DNA from: a bacterium
Lineage (GTDB): Bacteria; UBP4; UBA4092; JAOAEQ01
Length of the DNA: 64,000 bases
Assembly: GCA_026416715.1 (NCBI GenBank)
Contig: JAOAEQ010000004.1
Coordinates: 1-64,000 of the forward strand
Reading direction: 5' to 3'
Shown here: piece by piece, positions 27,594 to 36,679 of the stretch
Layout: every line of letters begins with the position of its first letter
Numbering within the stretch: position 1 is the first letter of the stretch
Notes under the pieces: model-generated
Databases searched by the model: none
The model's input: the letters and a program-made list of their open reading frames with translations, nothing else
What the model was told of the DNA's origin: nothing
Translations under genes and position numbers: made by a program

Positions 27594-29891
27594 TTACCGT
27601 TTCGGGATTATTGCTGCTGGAGTATCAAGTTCAGTTCCGAAATAAGACAGCTCAACGGGAACATTTGGCTTAGATAAAGTTTTTCCTTCTATAGGGACTT
27701 CCCAACCGTTCGGTTGTTGTGCTCCAGTCCAGTTGTAAGCATCGTTGATACCGTACCCATCAGGATATCGTTGATATGTATAGGTCGTATTACCAGAAGC
27801 TAAAGGTCCGCCATCGAACCCGACTTGGTCGAACCGAACAGTATTCTGATTGAACAAGTAGAAATTATCACTTAAACTTAATCCTGCTGGATTCCCTGCA
27901 GATGTAGGATATGAGAACGTTAGATATGATGTTGAACTAATATATCCTGAAATTGTTAGCAAATCGTCTCCGTCTGATAACAGCCATCCATTCAGGTCAA
28001 CTCCGTTCTGGCTAGAATTATATAATTCAATCTGATTTAACGGAGATAAAGCGATTTCATTCAGTTTTATTGGTGAATCACCAAGGTTACTAGGATTACC
28101 TTGATTTGCGCTGCCGGAAGTTCTAATTCCGGTCATGTTGAAGTCCGCACCATCGTCATCGGTATCCGTTCCATTTGGTAACCGAGAAATAGAGATTCCT
28201 GCAGTCGGGTCTATCGGTGCTTTTCCTTGATTACCATAGGCGACCCGATCAATGGTTACCGATGCACTAGTTCGTAATACGATGATATCTCCATCCTGAG
28301 CAAGTTTACTCGAGGTCGATATTACCGAATATCCATTACCGAGAATATTCATTGCAGTATATGTCGTAATGACACCAGCTGAACTTGAAACCAGTTGCCA
28401 GCCAGATATGTTTACCGTAGTATTTTCAGCATTATATAACTCAATATACTCACTGAATTTCGCTTTAAACTCATTGATAACCACGCGGGGTAAACTTGCT
28501 TCTGTTCCGGTAGGTATACCCGATAATTCGATGGTATTTGTATCTTCATTAAACGCATAATCTACCGCACGGATAATATAATAATAAGTGGTACCGTTAG
28601 ATACAGCTTGGTCAGTAAAACTTGTTCCGCTTATCCCCGTATAAATCGGTGTAGTAAAATCAAATATTCCGCTGGTGGTTGACCGATAAATATTGTAGGT
28701 GATAGGCGGGGTAACATCCGAGGCTGGAGCCCAGAATAAGTTCAACTTTCCGCCGGTGCCAATATCCACAACAGCGGTAATTCCGCTAAACGCTGGTGCG
28801 GTTATATCTGCTGTAGTAAGTTGCCGTATCCAAATAGGCGCTGTCCAGGCACTATCTCCATCAGTTTGAGTTACTTTAACATAGTAATATGTTTCTCCGG
28901 GAACCGTTGGACGAGTGATGATGAGTTGAGTTGAACTAGTAGAAACATTTATCGTGGTTAATATCGAAGCTACTGCACCGCCGATACCATTTAAATCTCC
29001 ATAAAGCCTGACCGTGGTAATTCTATCATTAATATTGGTATCCCATGCCGTAATGGTAAATGTTACTGTGCCGGTAGTTCGTGCATATTCTGACCCTTGA
29101 AAATGAGTACTATCGGCAACGAAAATAACTGCTAATGTTTTATCCTGAGTAGCGAAAATTCGCCGTTTCCGGAAAGCGTTCAGGATTTCGGTTTTCGTTA
29201 ACGCAGTAGCTAATACCCCGGTTCGGTTCGGAGTCGATTTCCCCCAATTAGGGTTATGATTATCTTGGTTAGCTGTTGGTGCGAGTTTCCACCCTTTGTT
29301 GAGAAACGTTTGAAATTCGGATTCGTAATTTGAGCCCCGGTCAGATTCTGTGGTAGAAGTAGAAAATGCGGGTCCGTTCTGAATTTCAACTGATTTGATA
29401 TAATTTGCCGCTACCGTATTGTAAGCGAAAGAATTGAACATATTCGCTGCGTCCGGATGATTGAATTGAACGAACGCAACTTCCGGATGCGCAGGTAGCC
29501 ACGTTTGGTAGAAGCTGTTCCATTTCCCATTTGGAATATTGACCCGACTGTTGGCTTCATATACGTTCACATGACCGGTATCGTAAGTGAAACATTCCTG
29601 ACCAGCGATAGCGACGAATATTCCATCGGCATTATAACTACTCGCAGCTGATAACAATGATGTATACGTAGCATCGGAAATCATATGATTATGGGGAGTG
29701 ATGGCGAAGAAATGTAATCCTGCGGTATACCGAGCATAGTTAAATGCTTGAGCATACGTTCCGCTGCCATCATCGCCGCCGGTTACCGTATGCGAATGCA
29801 AGTTCCCGTAATAAATGTTATACCCAAAAGATATCGTAGCCCCAATGAGAATAAACAATATACTTGTGAATAGTAGTAATATTCGCCTCAT
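27594..29891 (-). CDS. Secreted PHP (CehA/McbA-like) protein with FN3 and two lamin-tail domains
   Basis: 765 residues from the chosen ATG, which opens a clear signal peptide (MRRILLLFTSILFILIGATISFG). A longer frame reaches 30035 but hides the signal. Residues 24-330 are a PHP-type metallo-hydrolase domain of the CehA/McbA kind: YYGNLHSHTVTGGDDG (H32, H34), FFAITPHNH, VAIAGQE, FVQFNHPD, ANQDNHN. Next come a region like bacterial Ig/FN3 sequence (about 335-400), an FN3 domain (about 410-490), and two lamin-tail domains (INEFKAKFSEYIELYN, and LNEIALSPLNQIELYN, each with a WxL turn). It probably acts outside the inner membrane on a phosphoester or similar substrate; the lamin-tail domains suggest surface or polymer attachment. 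Confidence 0.85.
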   Translation of the reverse strand: MRRILLLFTSILFILIGATISFGYNIYYGNLHSHTVTGGDDGSGTYAQAFNYARYTAGLHFFAITPHNHMISDATYTSLLSAASSYNADGIFVAIAGQECFTYDTGHVNVYEANSRVNIPNGKWNSFYQTWLPAHPEVAFVQFNHPDAANMFNSFAYNTVAANYIKSVEIQNGPAFSTSTTESDRGSNYESEFQTFLNKGWKLAPTANQDNHNPNWGKSTPNRTGVLATALTKTEILNAFRKRRIFATQDKTLAVIFVADSTHFQGSEYARTTGTVTFTITAWDTNINDRITTVRLYGDLNGIGGAVASILTTINVSTSSTQLIITRPTVPGETYYYVKVTQTDGDSAWTAPIWIRQLTTADITAPAFSGITAVVDIGTGGKLNLFWAPASDVTPPITYNIYRSTTSGIFDFTTPIYTGISGTSFTDQAVSNGTTYYYIIRAVDYAFNEDTNTIELSGIPTGTEASLPRVVINEFKAKFSEYIELYNAENTTVNISGWQLVSSSAGVITTYTAMNILGNGYSVISTSSKLAQDGDIIVLRTSASVTIDRVAYGNQGKAPIDPTAGISISRLPNGTDTDDDGADFNMTGIRTSGSANQGNPSNLGDSPIKLNEIALSPLNQIELYNSSQNGVDLNGWLLSDGDDLLTISGYISSTSYLTFSYPTSAGNPAGLSLSDNFYLFNQNTVRFDQVGFDGGPLASGNTTYTYQRYPDGYGINDAYNWTGAQQPNGWEVPIEGKTLSKPNVPVELSYFGTELDTPAAIIPKR

Positions 29892-30174
29892 GGATAACCC
29901 CGTAAAAAAATAAACTACACTAGCTCCTCCATAGAAAATTCTACCGCAACTACTCTCGATATTGTCTATGTCTGAATAGACACTGTGGTTTCTTATTATA
30001 ATAGTAAGTATATCGTAATTTGCTAGGATTAGCAAAAGGAAATTTAGGTAAGAAGTAAGTTTGGAATAGCTAGAATGCTGATTGTACCGTTACTCAGGTC
30101 ATATTGCGGATTGCAAATTGCGGTTTTTTGATTTAAGAAAAGGATTTAAGCGTTTTGTGGATTCCATTGATTTT

Positions 30175-31335
30175 TCACCTCTTTTTCCACGGTAAATCTG
30201 GTACTACCGCTGGTTCTTTAAACGGACCGGCGAGTAGCGCGTTAAATCCGGCATCGTTATTTTTCGCTAAATCATCGTAGGCGTAAAGGACTATGCCTTT
30301 AGTCCCGAACTCGCGAGTTAAATAAATATGCTGAACGAGTCGTGATATTGGGTAGTCCTCTTCTGAAAATCCATACGCGCGTAATCCTGGAAAAACATAT
30401 CGGTTCCCAGTATATTTCAATGCAGTCTGGATATAACGATATACGATATCAGTATGAGTATGGTATATCATTGGAATGAGATAATCTGCGATACCGAGCG
30501 AAAGCCAGTTCGTCCAATCCTGTTTATTATCACGTTTCGCCCAATCCGGATTCGGTTTCACCGCAACCGAGATTACCAAGTCCGGTTTCGCTTTCGTCGT
30601 TTCAAAATAGATTCTTTTTAGCAGCCCGGTGATTTGGTCGCATTGCCATTGTTGCCATTCGACCGGTCGTTGTTCCGGTGTGCGGTTATAGAGCATAAAA
30701 AACCGGGTTAAGCTCGGTTGGTCGTATGAATATTCACCGGGTACTTCGCCTTTATCCGGATACCGAAAATGGTCAAGATGGAGTCCGTCTATTTCATAAT
30801 CATTGACTAGCGCATAAAATACTCTACTCAAATGTTCTTGCACTTCCGGATGGCCAGGACTGAGAAAATTATAGAACCGTTTCGCATCCATCCGTGAGCC
30901 GGATTTTTCCACCATCAACCAGTCCGGATGTGCGCGATAGATATGTTCCGCTGATTTCGGCAGATTCTTTTTTGCACCACTCCATACCGGATATACATTC
31001 ACCCACGCATGAACTTGCAACCCTTTCGGATGCGCTAAATCGAGAACCATTTGTAACGGGTCGAATTCCGGGTCTTGATTCGCGAGGTCTTCAGCGCGCG
31101 GTTCGAGATGCGTTTTATAATATGCATCCGCTTCCCCGCGAACTTGAACGAATAACGCATTGAAATGATACCTAGCGGCTTTTTCAACGATCGTCTTGAT
31201 ATTATCCGGATTCGATATCGCCCATCGGGGTATCCATAACCCCCGTAACTCTTCCTGCGGGTACACCAGACTCGTTCCTACTATGATTAAAATGATACCC
31301 AATAGACTACATATTCTATATTTTCTAAATCGCAT
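30175..31335 (-). CDS. Exported glycosyl hydrolase-like 10 (GHL10/DUF187) protein
   Basis: 386 residues. An N-terminal hydrophobic segment (about 11-26) looks like a signal peptide; no lipobox. The mature part starts EELRGLWIPRWA and continues as a TIM barrel: NALFVQVRGEADAYY, FDPLQMVLDLAHPKGLQVHAWVNVYPVW, DYEIDGLHLDHFRYP (acidic catalytic candidates) and ADYLIPMIYHTH. Related proteins act on cell-wall or other polysaccharides, but the substrate here is unknown. It is on the same strand as the PHP/lamin-tail gene, 283 bases upstream of it. No SD before the ATG. Confidence 0.87.
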   Translation of the reverse strand: MRFRKYRICSLLGIILIIVGTSLVYPQEELRGLWIPRWAISNPDNIKTIVEKAARYHFNALFVQVRGEADAYYKTHLEPRAEDLANQDPEFDPLQMVLDLAHPKGLQVHAWVNVYPVWSGAKKNLPKSAEHIYRAHPDWLMVEKSGSRMDAKRFYNFLSPGHPEVQEHLSRVFYALVNDYEIDGLHLDHFRYPDKGEVPGEYSYDQPSLTRFFMLYNRTPEQRPVEWQQWQCDQITGLLKRIYFETTKAKPDLVISVAVKPNPDWAKRDNKQDWTNWLSLGIADYLIPMIYHTHTDIVYRYIQTALKYTGNRYVFPGLRAYGFSEEDYPISRLVQHIYLTREFGTKGIVLYAYDDLAKNNDAGFNALLAGPFKEPAVVPDLPWKKR

Positions 31336-31693
31336 AATCGTCTATCGTAAAGCTATAAGTCTACTATATATGGCTGATTGTTTATCCTATAATGATTATA
31401 TATTATATCAGGATGTCTACGGAATATTTATATTAATTATAGACTCGAAAACGCAATGGTTAACCGCGTTCTGTGTATCCCAATGATTGTTTCTATTATA
31501 CAAACATACCTAAATGACGTACCATTGGTTCTCGTTGTGGGTTCAGGGTTTGAATTCACCGAAACAGAAAAAACAGAATCAGAGTATATAGAATAAATAG
31601 ACAGAAGCGATAAGATGAGAGTAAAATATATACCTATGTCGATAGTTAACCATCCCAGTATTTAACCGATGTATTGCGAGAAAGGATTGAGTT
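31336..31693. other. Divergent intergenic region between GHL10 and cdd
   Basis: 358 bases without a supported gene. It is very AT-rich, with several overlapping TATAAT-like words near 31380-31410 on the minus strand, so I cannot fix one promoter. The right end holds the cdd SD (AAGGA). No hairpin or RNA gene is evident. Confidence 0.55.
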
Positions 31694-32092
31694 ATGCAGT
31701 GGGATAAGCTGATTCATGCAGCGCAACAAGTCAGAAAAAATGCCTATGCACCATATTCGCAGTTCAACGTTGGTGCCGCGCTGGTAACTTCATCCGGGAA
31801 GATATATACTGGTTGTAATGTCGAAAATGCGTCGTTCGGATTAACTATTTGTGCGGAACGGAACGCTATCGCAGCAGCAGTCGCGAATGGCGAAAAGAAG
31901 ATTACGGCAATTGCGATTGTTGCGGATACCGAGGAATTAACACCTCCTTGTGGTGCATGCCGGCAGGTAATCTATGAATTCGGAAAAAATGCAGCGGTTA
32001 TGCTCGCGAACTTGAAAGGGAAAAAGAAAATATTCCGAATAACCGAGTTACTCTGCGAACCATTTAACTTTCATAAGAAAACGAAACGTTAA
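31694..32092 (+). CDS. cdd: Cytidine deaminase
   Basis: 132 residues, the tetrameric type. It deaminates (deoxy)cytidine to (deoxy)uridine. Zn ligands Cys53, Cys86 and Cys89 (TICAERNA, PPCGACRQ) and the catalytic Glu55 are present; NAYAPYSQFNVGAAL and GCNVENASFGLT bind nucleoside. AAGGA lies seven bases before the ATG. It fits the nucleoside phosphorylase route at 20-23 kb. It converges with the DUF2238 gene. Confidence 0.97.
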   Translation: MQWDKLIHAAQQVRKNAYAPYSQFNVGAALVTSSGKIYTGCNVENASFGLTICAERNAIAAAVANGEKKITAIAIVADTEELTPPCGACRQVIYEFGKNAAVMLANLKGKKKIFRITELLCEPFNFHKKTKR

Positions 32093-32120
32093 CCGCAGAG
32101 AATGTAGTACCCGCAGCGGA

Positions 32121-32750
32121 TTATCTGACCGCTTCTTTTTGTCTAACTCTTTCCATGGATTGGTCATGCGCTTTTGATAGGAGAACTATCGCTAATGTTG
32201 CTCCGATCAACGCCATCAGCATATCTTTTTGCGCATCAAAAATATCTCCTTGCATTCCGAGCCATTCCGCTCCTTCTTGCGGATAGAAAACTACTACCAT
32301 CCACCATTCCAATAACTCATAGAATGCGCTGATAGCTAGACAGACCGCAATGCAAATGAATCCGAGCCAACCGCCAGGTTTCAGAGGTGTTTTCCGTAGA
32401 AGCACTTCCCGAACGATGAGCGCTGGAACAAACCCTTGCATGAAATGCCCGACTCGATCGTAATGGTTCCGCGCAAGATGGAACGTATCCCGTAACCAAT
32501 TGAATACCGGCATTTCCGCATAGGTATATTTCGCGCCGATTGCGAGTACTGCAAAATGAATTCCGACCCAGATATAGACTAATCCAGAGAATCGGAATCG
32601 GTTGTAAATGACTATAAGAATCCCTATACCGATTAATCCTAAAGCTAGTTCAAAAAGCCATACGGCATAATCGAACGGGTTAATTGCAGACCAGATGAAA
32701 AACATTCCTGCAATTATCAGCATTATTATGAACGGTTTATCCTGTTTCAT
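32121..32750 (-). CDS. DUF2238 (YjdF-like) membrane protein
   Basis: 209 residues, about six transmembrane segments. Family features are the NHYDRVGHFMQGFVPALI stretch, FYELLEWWMVVV, and GDIFDAQKDMLMALIGATLA near the C-terminus. Function is unknown; conserved His, Asp and Glu in the membrane suggest metal or lipid chemistry. I use the ATG at 32750; a TTG precedes it directly, then a stop. The good SD (AAGGAG) is too far away (24 bases) and instead sits before a two-codon ORF (32761-32769). Confidence 0.82.
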   Translation of the reverse strand: MKQDKPFIIMLIIAGMFFIWSAINPFDYAVWLFELALGLIGIGILIVIYNRFRFSGLVYIWVGIHFAVLAIGAKYTYAEMPVFNWLRDTFHLARNHYDRVGHFMQGFVPALIVREVLLRKTPLKPGGWLGFICIAVCLAISAFYELLEWWMVVVFYPQEGAEWLGMQGDIFDAQKDMLMALIGATLAIVLLSKAHDQSMERVRQKEAVR

Positions 32751-32760
32751 CAACTAATTA

Positions 32761-32769
32761 TCATATCAT
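32761..32769 (-). promoter_or_regulatory. Minimal upstream ORF (ATG ATA TGA) before DUF2238 gene
   Basis: On the minus strand AAGGAG (about 32775-32780) is followed after five bases by ATG ATA TGA; the DUF2238 ATG is ten bases after this stop. A ribosome loaded at the SD would read Met-Ile-stop and could restart at the gene. Confidence 0.4.
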
Positions 32770-32799
32770 AGTAGCTCCTTTTTTGAAAGGAAAATGATA

Positions 32800-32846
32800 G
32801 CGGAGTGTCTACGAACGAGATAATATCTCGTTCGTAGACACTCCGC
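32800..32846. repeat. 47-base perfect palindrome
   Basis: Arms of 23 bases (32800-32822 and 32824-32846) around one central A; the left arm starts GCGGAGTGTCTACGAACGAG. No T-run on either side, so it is not a standard terminator. It lies between two divergent genes. The piece CTACGAACGAGAT recurs once at about 17113-17125 without the second arm. Confidence 0.85.
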
Positions 32847-32890
32847 AGTAACCCCTCTCGCAGTCGGATTAACATTATAGAATCAAGAAG

Positions 32891-32918
32891 TTGCAGAAAC
32901 TTGTTTTTTCAGTATAAC
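32891..32918 (+). promoter_or_regulatory. Likely promoter of the 32960 dehydrogenase gene
   Basis: TTGCAG (32891-32896), 16-base spacer, TATAAC (32913-32918), 41 bases before the ATG. Confidence 0.45.
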
Positions 32919-32959
32919 ATTGTATATCGAACACAACTTAATTATTTACGGAGGAAGGT

Positions 32960-33850
32960 ATGTCTGAATTAAAAGTTGGTATAATTGGGTTAGATACCAG
33001 CCATAGTATTGAGTTTACCCGAAGATTGCAAGCGCCGGATTGCGCGCCTGAACATAAAGTTAATGGAATGAGAGTCGTTACTTGCTTACGGTTTCCGTCA
33101 GCGTTCCAATCCGAACCCGACCAGGATAAACGGCAACAGATTCTCGAAAACTGGGGAGTTAAAGTTACCCGGAATCTGCAGGAAGCGGTCGCTGGCGTTG
33201 AGGTTTTAATGCTCGAAATTAACGATCCGGAACTGCATCTGGAATATTTCAAACAAATCGTCAGGTTTAGCAAACCGATTTTTGTGGATAAACCGCCAGC
33301 GGATACGGTTGCGCATGCACAGGAAATTGGGCGGTTAGCGAGCGAGAACAATGTGCGGATATTCAGTGCGTCATCGCTACGGTTTGCGCCGGAAGTTCTC
33401 CGAATAGCGAACGAAATACCGGATTCGAGAATCTGTGTATCCATCGGTTGTTTAGGGAAAGCGCCGAAAGGGAGTTCGGTAGTCTGGTATGGAGTTCATG
33501 CGGTTGAGATGGTACAGCAGGTGCTTGGAGTAGGTGCAAAAAAAGTCGTTGCCTATCAAGATACGCTCGGAATCGTTGCGATCATCGAATATACCAATAA
33601 TCGGCGGGGCGTAATTCAGCTGACGGAAAATGATTATCAATATGCCATCATGGCGCAGGATGCGAAAACTAAACAATATTATAATGTGGATACCTCACGG
33701 TTATATACCGATTTATTAATCCGAATCCGGGATTTCTTTAATGGCGGGAAAGAACCGGTCGCTTGGAAGGAATCCGTTGAAGTCCAAGCGATTTTGAATG
33801 CTATAGACGAATCGGTTACCGCTGGGAAAGAAACGATAATCAAAATTTAG
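32960..33850 (+). CDS. Gfo/Idh/MocA-family oxidoreductase
   Basis: 296 residues, shorter than the usual 330-380. The N-terminal Rossmann domain begins LKVGIIGLDTSHS, a variant of the GxGxxG motif with Asp-Thr-Ser-His common in one subgroup. FSKPIFVDKPPADT corresponds to the family's EKP motif with Asp-Lys-Pro. The C-terminal domain has WYGVHAVEMVQQVLG, where His is a substrate-site candidate. It likely oxidises or reduces a sugar or inositol derivative with NAD(P). A strong SD (GGAGG) precedes the ATG. It heads a group with a secreted hydrolase-like protein and the DUF5009 acyltransferase. Confidence 0.88.
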   Translation: MSELKVGIIGLDTSHSIEFTRRLQAPDCAPEHKVNGMRVVTCLRFPSAFQSEPDQDKRQQILENWGVKVTRNLQEAVAGVEVLMLEINDPELHLEYFKQIVRFSKPIFVDKPPADTVAHAQEIGRLASENNVRIFSASSLRFAPEVLRIANEIPDSRICVSIGCLGKAPKGSSVVWYGVHAVEMVQQVLGVGAKKVVAYQDTLGIVAIIEYTNNRRGVIQLTENDYQYAIMAQDAKTKQYYNVDTSRLYTDLLIRIRDFFNGGKEPVAWKESVEVQAILNAIDESVTAGKETIIKI

Positions 33851-34035
33851 ATTTTTATTAGGAATCTCAAAACCCGTAGGGGATAACAGATTTTATATGA
33901 GAAACAATTCCCTGGTTATACGGGGTATATCGGCTATAACCTGCAGCTAGTTAGTGCCTGTGTGTGAATAGTCCCAAGAGCTTGAGCTAGGGGTATCAAT
34001 ATTTTCTATTAGGCAGTAATATTTTTATAAATTAA

Positions 34036-35058
34036 ATGAATGCAGGTCTCCTAAAATTATATCCGCTCATTTTAATAGGAGCTATCGTTTCCCCATTGCA
34101 TATGGTAGCGGTTGCCCGAACAGGACAAATCCCGGGATTCGAATTCAGCCCATATTTTCAGGAGCAGGTTAAAAGTTATACTTTTGATACTGATGTAAAC
34201 ATCGTTATTAACGCTCCTGCCGAGAATCGGTTTAACCCGAAACGACCGATTAAACTGATTCTCTATTTTCTGCCGAACGGGAATACCATCGAACATACTA
34301 TCGGAAAAAAGCTGAAACCTGGCGATGACTGGCATTATAATATCCAGCATATCGGCGCTCAAACCCGACGATTGCGGGAAGTGATTACAAAAGAGAATAT
34401 TATTGTCGCCTATCTAACGCCAACGTTTCGAAGCTGGCCGAGCTGGAGTGCGACCCATAAAGAGAACCGAAATCAATTAGTCCTGCAGATACTCGATTCG
34501 GTTACAAGCCAGCTTCCACGTCCGCCGGATGAAGTGATTCTTTCGAGCCATAGTGGCGGTGGTAGTTTCATTTTCAATTATCTAAATAGTGTTGAGTGTA
34601 TCCCTGATTGGATAACTCGAATCGCATTCCTTGATAGTGTATATAACTATAATGATGAAGAGAACAAACACGGGGAGAAACTGATTGAATGGTTGACTCG
34701 AAAGCCGAACCATTATTTGAGTATTATTTCTTACGACGATCGGAATATTATGCTTGATGGCAAACTGGTCGTTGGTTCGACTGGTGGAACCTATCGGAAA
34801 ACGTATAAACTCATTGAACGGTTCCAGCAGGAGATTCCATTAACCGTTAGCTCAACTGGAGATTATCTTCGCTGGCGAGGACTAAACGGGCAGGTTGATA
34901 TCATCATTCATCCGAACCCGGAAAATAAGATATTGCATACGGTTCTGGTTGAGAAGAATGGATTTATTCATGCAATAACCGTTGGAACAAAATTTGAAAA
35001 TAAAGCGGGAGTATTTTGGGGTCCAGTCGCGTATACGAAATGGATTCAAGAAGATTAA
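34036..35058 (+). CDS. Exported alpha/beta-hydrolase-like protein
   Basis: 340 residues with a hydrophobic N-terminus (about 5-27) that looks like a signal peptide. Body features: KLILYFLPNGNTIEHTIG (first strand and oxyanion region), VILSSHSGGGSFIFNY, whose SHSGGGS is a nucleophile-elbow candidate, and IAFLDSVYNY, an Asp candidate. HTVLVEKNGFIHAITVG near the end supplies possible catalytic His. I do not recognise a named family; a secreted esterase or peptidase-like enzyme is the best reading. No SD precedes the ATG; the gene follows the dehydrogenase by 185 bases. Confidence 0.6.
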   Translation: MNAGLLKLYPLILIGAIVSPLHMVAVARTGQIPGFEFSPYFQEQVKSYTFDTDVNIVINAPAENRFNPKRPIKLILYFLPNGNTIEHTIGKKLKPGDDWHYNIQHIGAQTRRLREVITKENIIVAYLTPTFRSWPSWSATHKENRNQLVLQILDSVTSQLPRPPDEVILSSHSGGGSFIFNYLNSVECIPDWITRIAFLDSVYNYNDEENKHGEKLIEWLTRKPNHYLSIISYDDRNIMLDGKLVVGSTGGTYRKTYKLIERFQQEIPLTVSSTGDYLRWRGLNGQVDIIIHPNPENKILHTVLVEKNGFIHAITVGTKFENKAGVFWGPVAYTKWIQED

Positions 35059-35169
35059 ACGCTCCCGTAACGTTCACTAGGATAACTCGCAAAGAACGCT
35101 AGGAATCCTAGATAACTTATGGAACCATTTAACGTTTCAACCAATAAACTATTCAACAAGGAGAAACCT

Positions 35170-36501
35170 ATGAATCAACCTGAACAAGAGCAAAAACCGG
35201 TTGCTAAACCGAAACAACGCGTTGAATCCATAGATGCGTTTCGCGGGTTTACCATTTTTGCAATGATATTCGTTATCATGGTCGCCGGATATCGGCAGCT
35301 CCCATTAACGTTTCCGCATTTCGGGAGTGTTCCGGTATCAACATTTAAACATGCCGGAGAAGATGATGGACCAACCGATTGGATGTTATGGAAACAACAG
35401 AATCCGAATTCAAAATATACCTATCGCTTAGCCAAAGTTGATGCGGAAACCGCAACTCGGCGATATGATGTTTCGGTTATCGGTGAAAATGAAGAGACGA
35501 TAGCTTCGTTTAAAGAGGTTCCGGTATGGACTTCAAAACCGTTACATCCGGGAGAAGAAGTAGTTGCGGTATATTCCGATTCAGGAACACAACCGCGGTT
35601 TCAGCAACGCGGTATCGGATGTACGTTCACCGATTTAGTTGCCCCGTTTTTTGTATTCATCGTCGGGCTATGTATTCCGTTAAGTCGGCAGAAACGCGGC
35701 GCACAATGGTGGAAACATGTAGGATTTCGAACCATCGGATTGATTATCGCTGGCGTGATTTATATTTCGTTAATTCTAAAGTTTTCCTACTGGTGGGGGA
35801 TTTTGCAAGCGATAGGAGTCGCCTATTTTATGGGTGCAACGTTTATGCTGCTACCAGCTTCAGCGAGATGGATTGCGGTGTTCGTTCTTGCTGGAGTGCA
35901 TAGCTGGTTAACCTGGCATATTCCATGGTGGGTTGAATTAGGCGATAAATCCAGACCGTTCTGGACGATAGTTACTCCGGATGGAGATATGCTTCGTCCG
36001 TTAACCGTCCATTGCACGCCTTGGGGTTCAATTTCATACGGTATCATCACTATTATCGGAACTTTGCTCGGTGAAGCGGTAGCGACTCGGGATAAACTGA
36101 AAATTTTAAAACAATCAGTTTTGGTCGGTATCGTGTTTACGGTGGTCGGATATCTGTTGCATCAATATCATCTGCCGATGCATAAAGAGTATGTTTCTTC
36201 ATCCTATGCGTTATTTACCGCTGGTATCGGCGCAATAACCTTCCTTATCTTCTATTGGCTGATTGATGTCTGGAAACTCAAATGGGGCTGGGCATGGTTT
36301 TTCGGTGTCTTCGGAGCGAATGCGCTACTTGCGTATTTCATGCAACCGGTCGTTCGGATATTCATTTCTGCAATGGGATTCTATGACGGATTAAAAGGAC
36401 ATATTGGGTGGACTGGTGTAGTAGCTGGACTAGAATGGACAATGTTACTCTGGTGCGTGGTGTTATGGTGCAATAAGAAAGGACTCTATTGGAAATTATA
36501 A
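35170..36501 (+). CDS. DUF5009 / heparan-alpha-glucosaminide acetyltransferase-like membrane protein
   Basis: 443 residues. It begins with a cytosolic tail, then RVESIDAFRGFTIFAMIFV, the hallmark of COG4299/DUF5009 proteins related to HGSNAT and NagX. A periplasmic insert of about 120 residues (about 70-150) follows the first helix, then about nine more membrane segments (PFFVFIVGLCIPLS, WWGILQAIGVAYFMG, GANALLAYFMQ). Relatives acetylate amino sugars across a membrane, but activity is untested for most. The ATG at 35170 has AAGGAG six bases upstream and is preferred to the in-frame start at 35119. A terminator follows. NanE next door supports amino-sugar use. Confidence 0.88.
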   Translation: MNQPEQEQKPVAKPKQRVESIDAFRGFTIFAMIFVIMVAGYRQLPLTFPHFGSVPVSTFKHAGEDDGPTDWMLWKQQNPNSKYTYRLAKVDAETATRRYDVSVIGENEETIASFKEVPVWTSKPLHPGEEVVAVYSDSGTQPRFQQRGIGCTFTDLVAPFFVFIVGLCIPLSRQKRGAQWWKHVGFRTIGLIIAGVIYISLILKFSYWWGILQAIGVAYFMGATFMLLPASARWIAVFVLAGVHSWLTWHIPWWVELGDKSRPFWTIVTPDGDMLRPLTVHCTPWGSISYGIITIIGTLLGEAVATRDKLKILKQSVLVGIVFTVVGYLLHQYHLPMHKEYVSSSYALFTAGIGAITFLIFYWLIDVWKLKWGWAWFFGVFGANALLAYFMQPVVRIFISAMGFYDGLKGHIGWTGVVAGLEWTMLLWCVVLWCNKKGLYWKL

Positions 36502-36573
36502 TATATAATAAATTGAACATACGAACAGTTTGCGAAATAGGTAAATAATTTGGTTCTGAATTATTAGAATTAG

Positions 36574-36604
36574 AAAGCAAAGTCCGAAGTTCGGACTTTG
36601 CTTT
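36574..36604 (+). terminator. Intrinsic terminator after the DUF5009 gene
   Basis: Perfect inverted repeat: arms 36574-36588 and 36590-36604 (15 bp, core GCAAAGTCCGAA) around a single G, followed by a T-rich tail (TTCTTTT). It lies 73 bases after the stop. Confidence 0.85.
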
Positions 36605-36641
36605 TTCTTTTAGAATCAACCGTTCTGATAGATTTTTCTCT

Positions 36642-36670
36642 TTGAAAAAAATCGGAAATTAGCATATAAT
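36642..36670 (+). promoter_or_regulatory. nanE promoter (predicted leaderless transcript)
   Basis: TTGAAA (36642-36647), 17 bases, TATAAT (36665-36670). Only nine bases separate the -10 box from the nanE ATG, so transcription should start at or within three bases of it. Confidence 0.7.
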
Positions 36671-36679
36671 TTTGGCACT

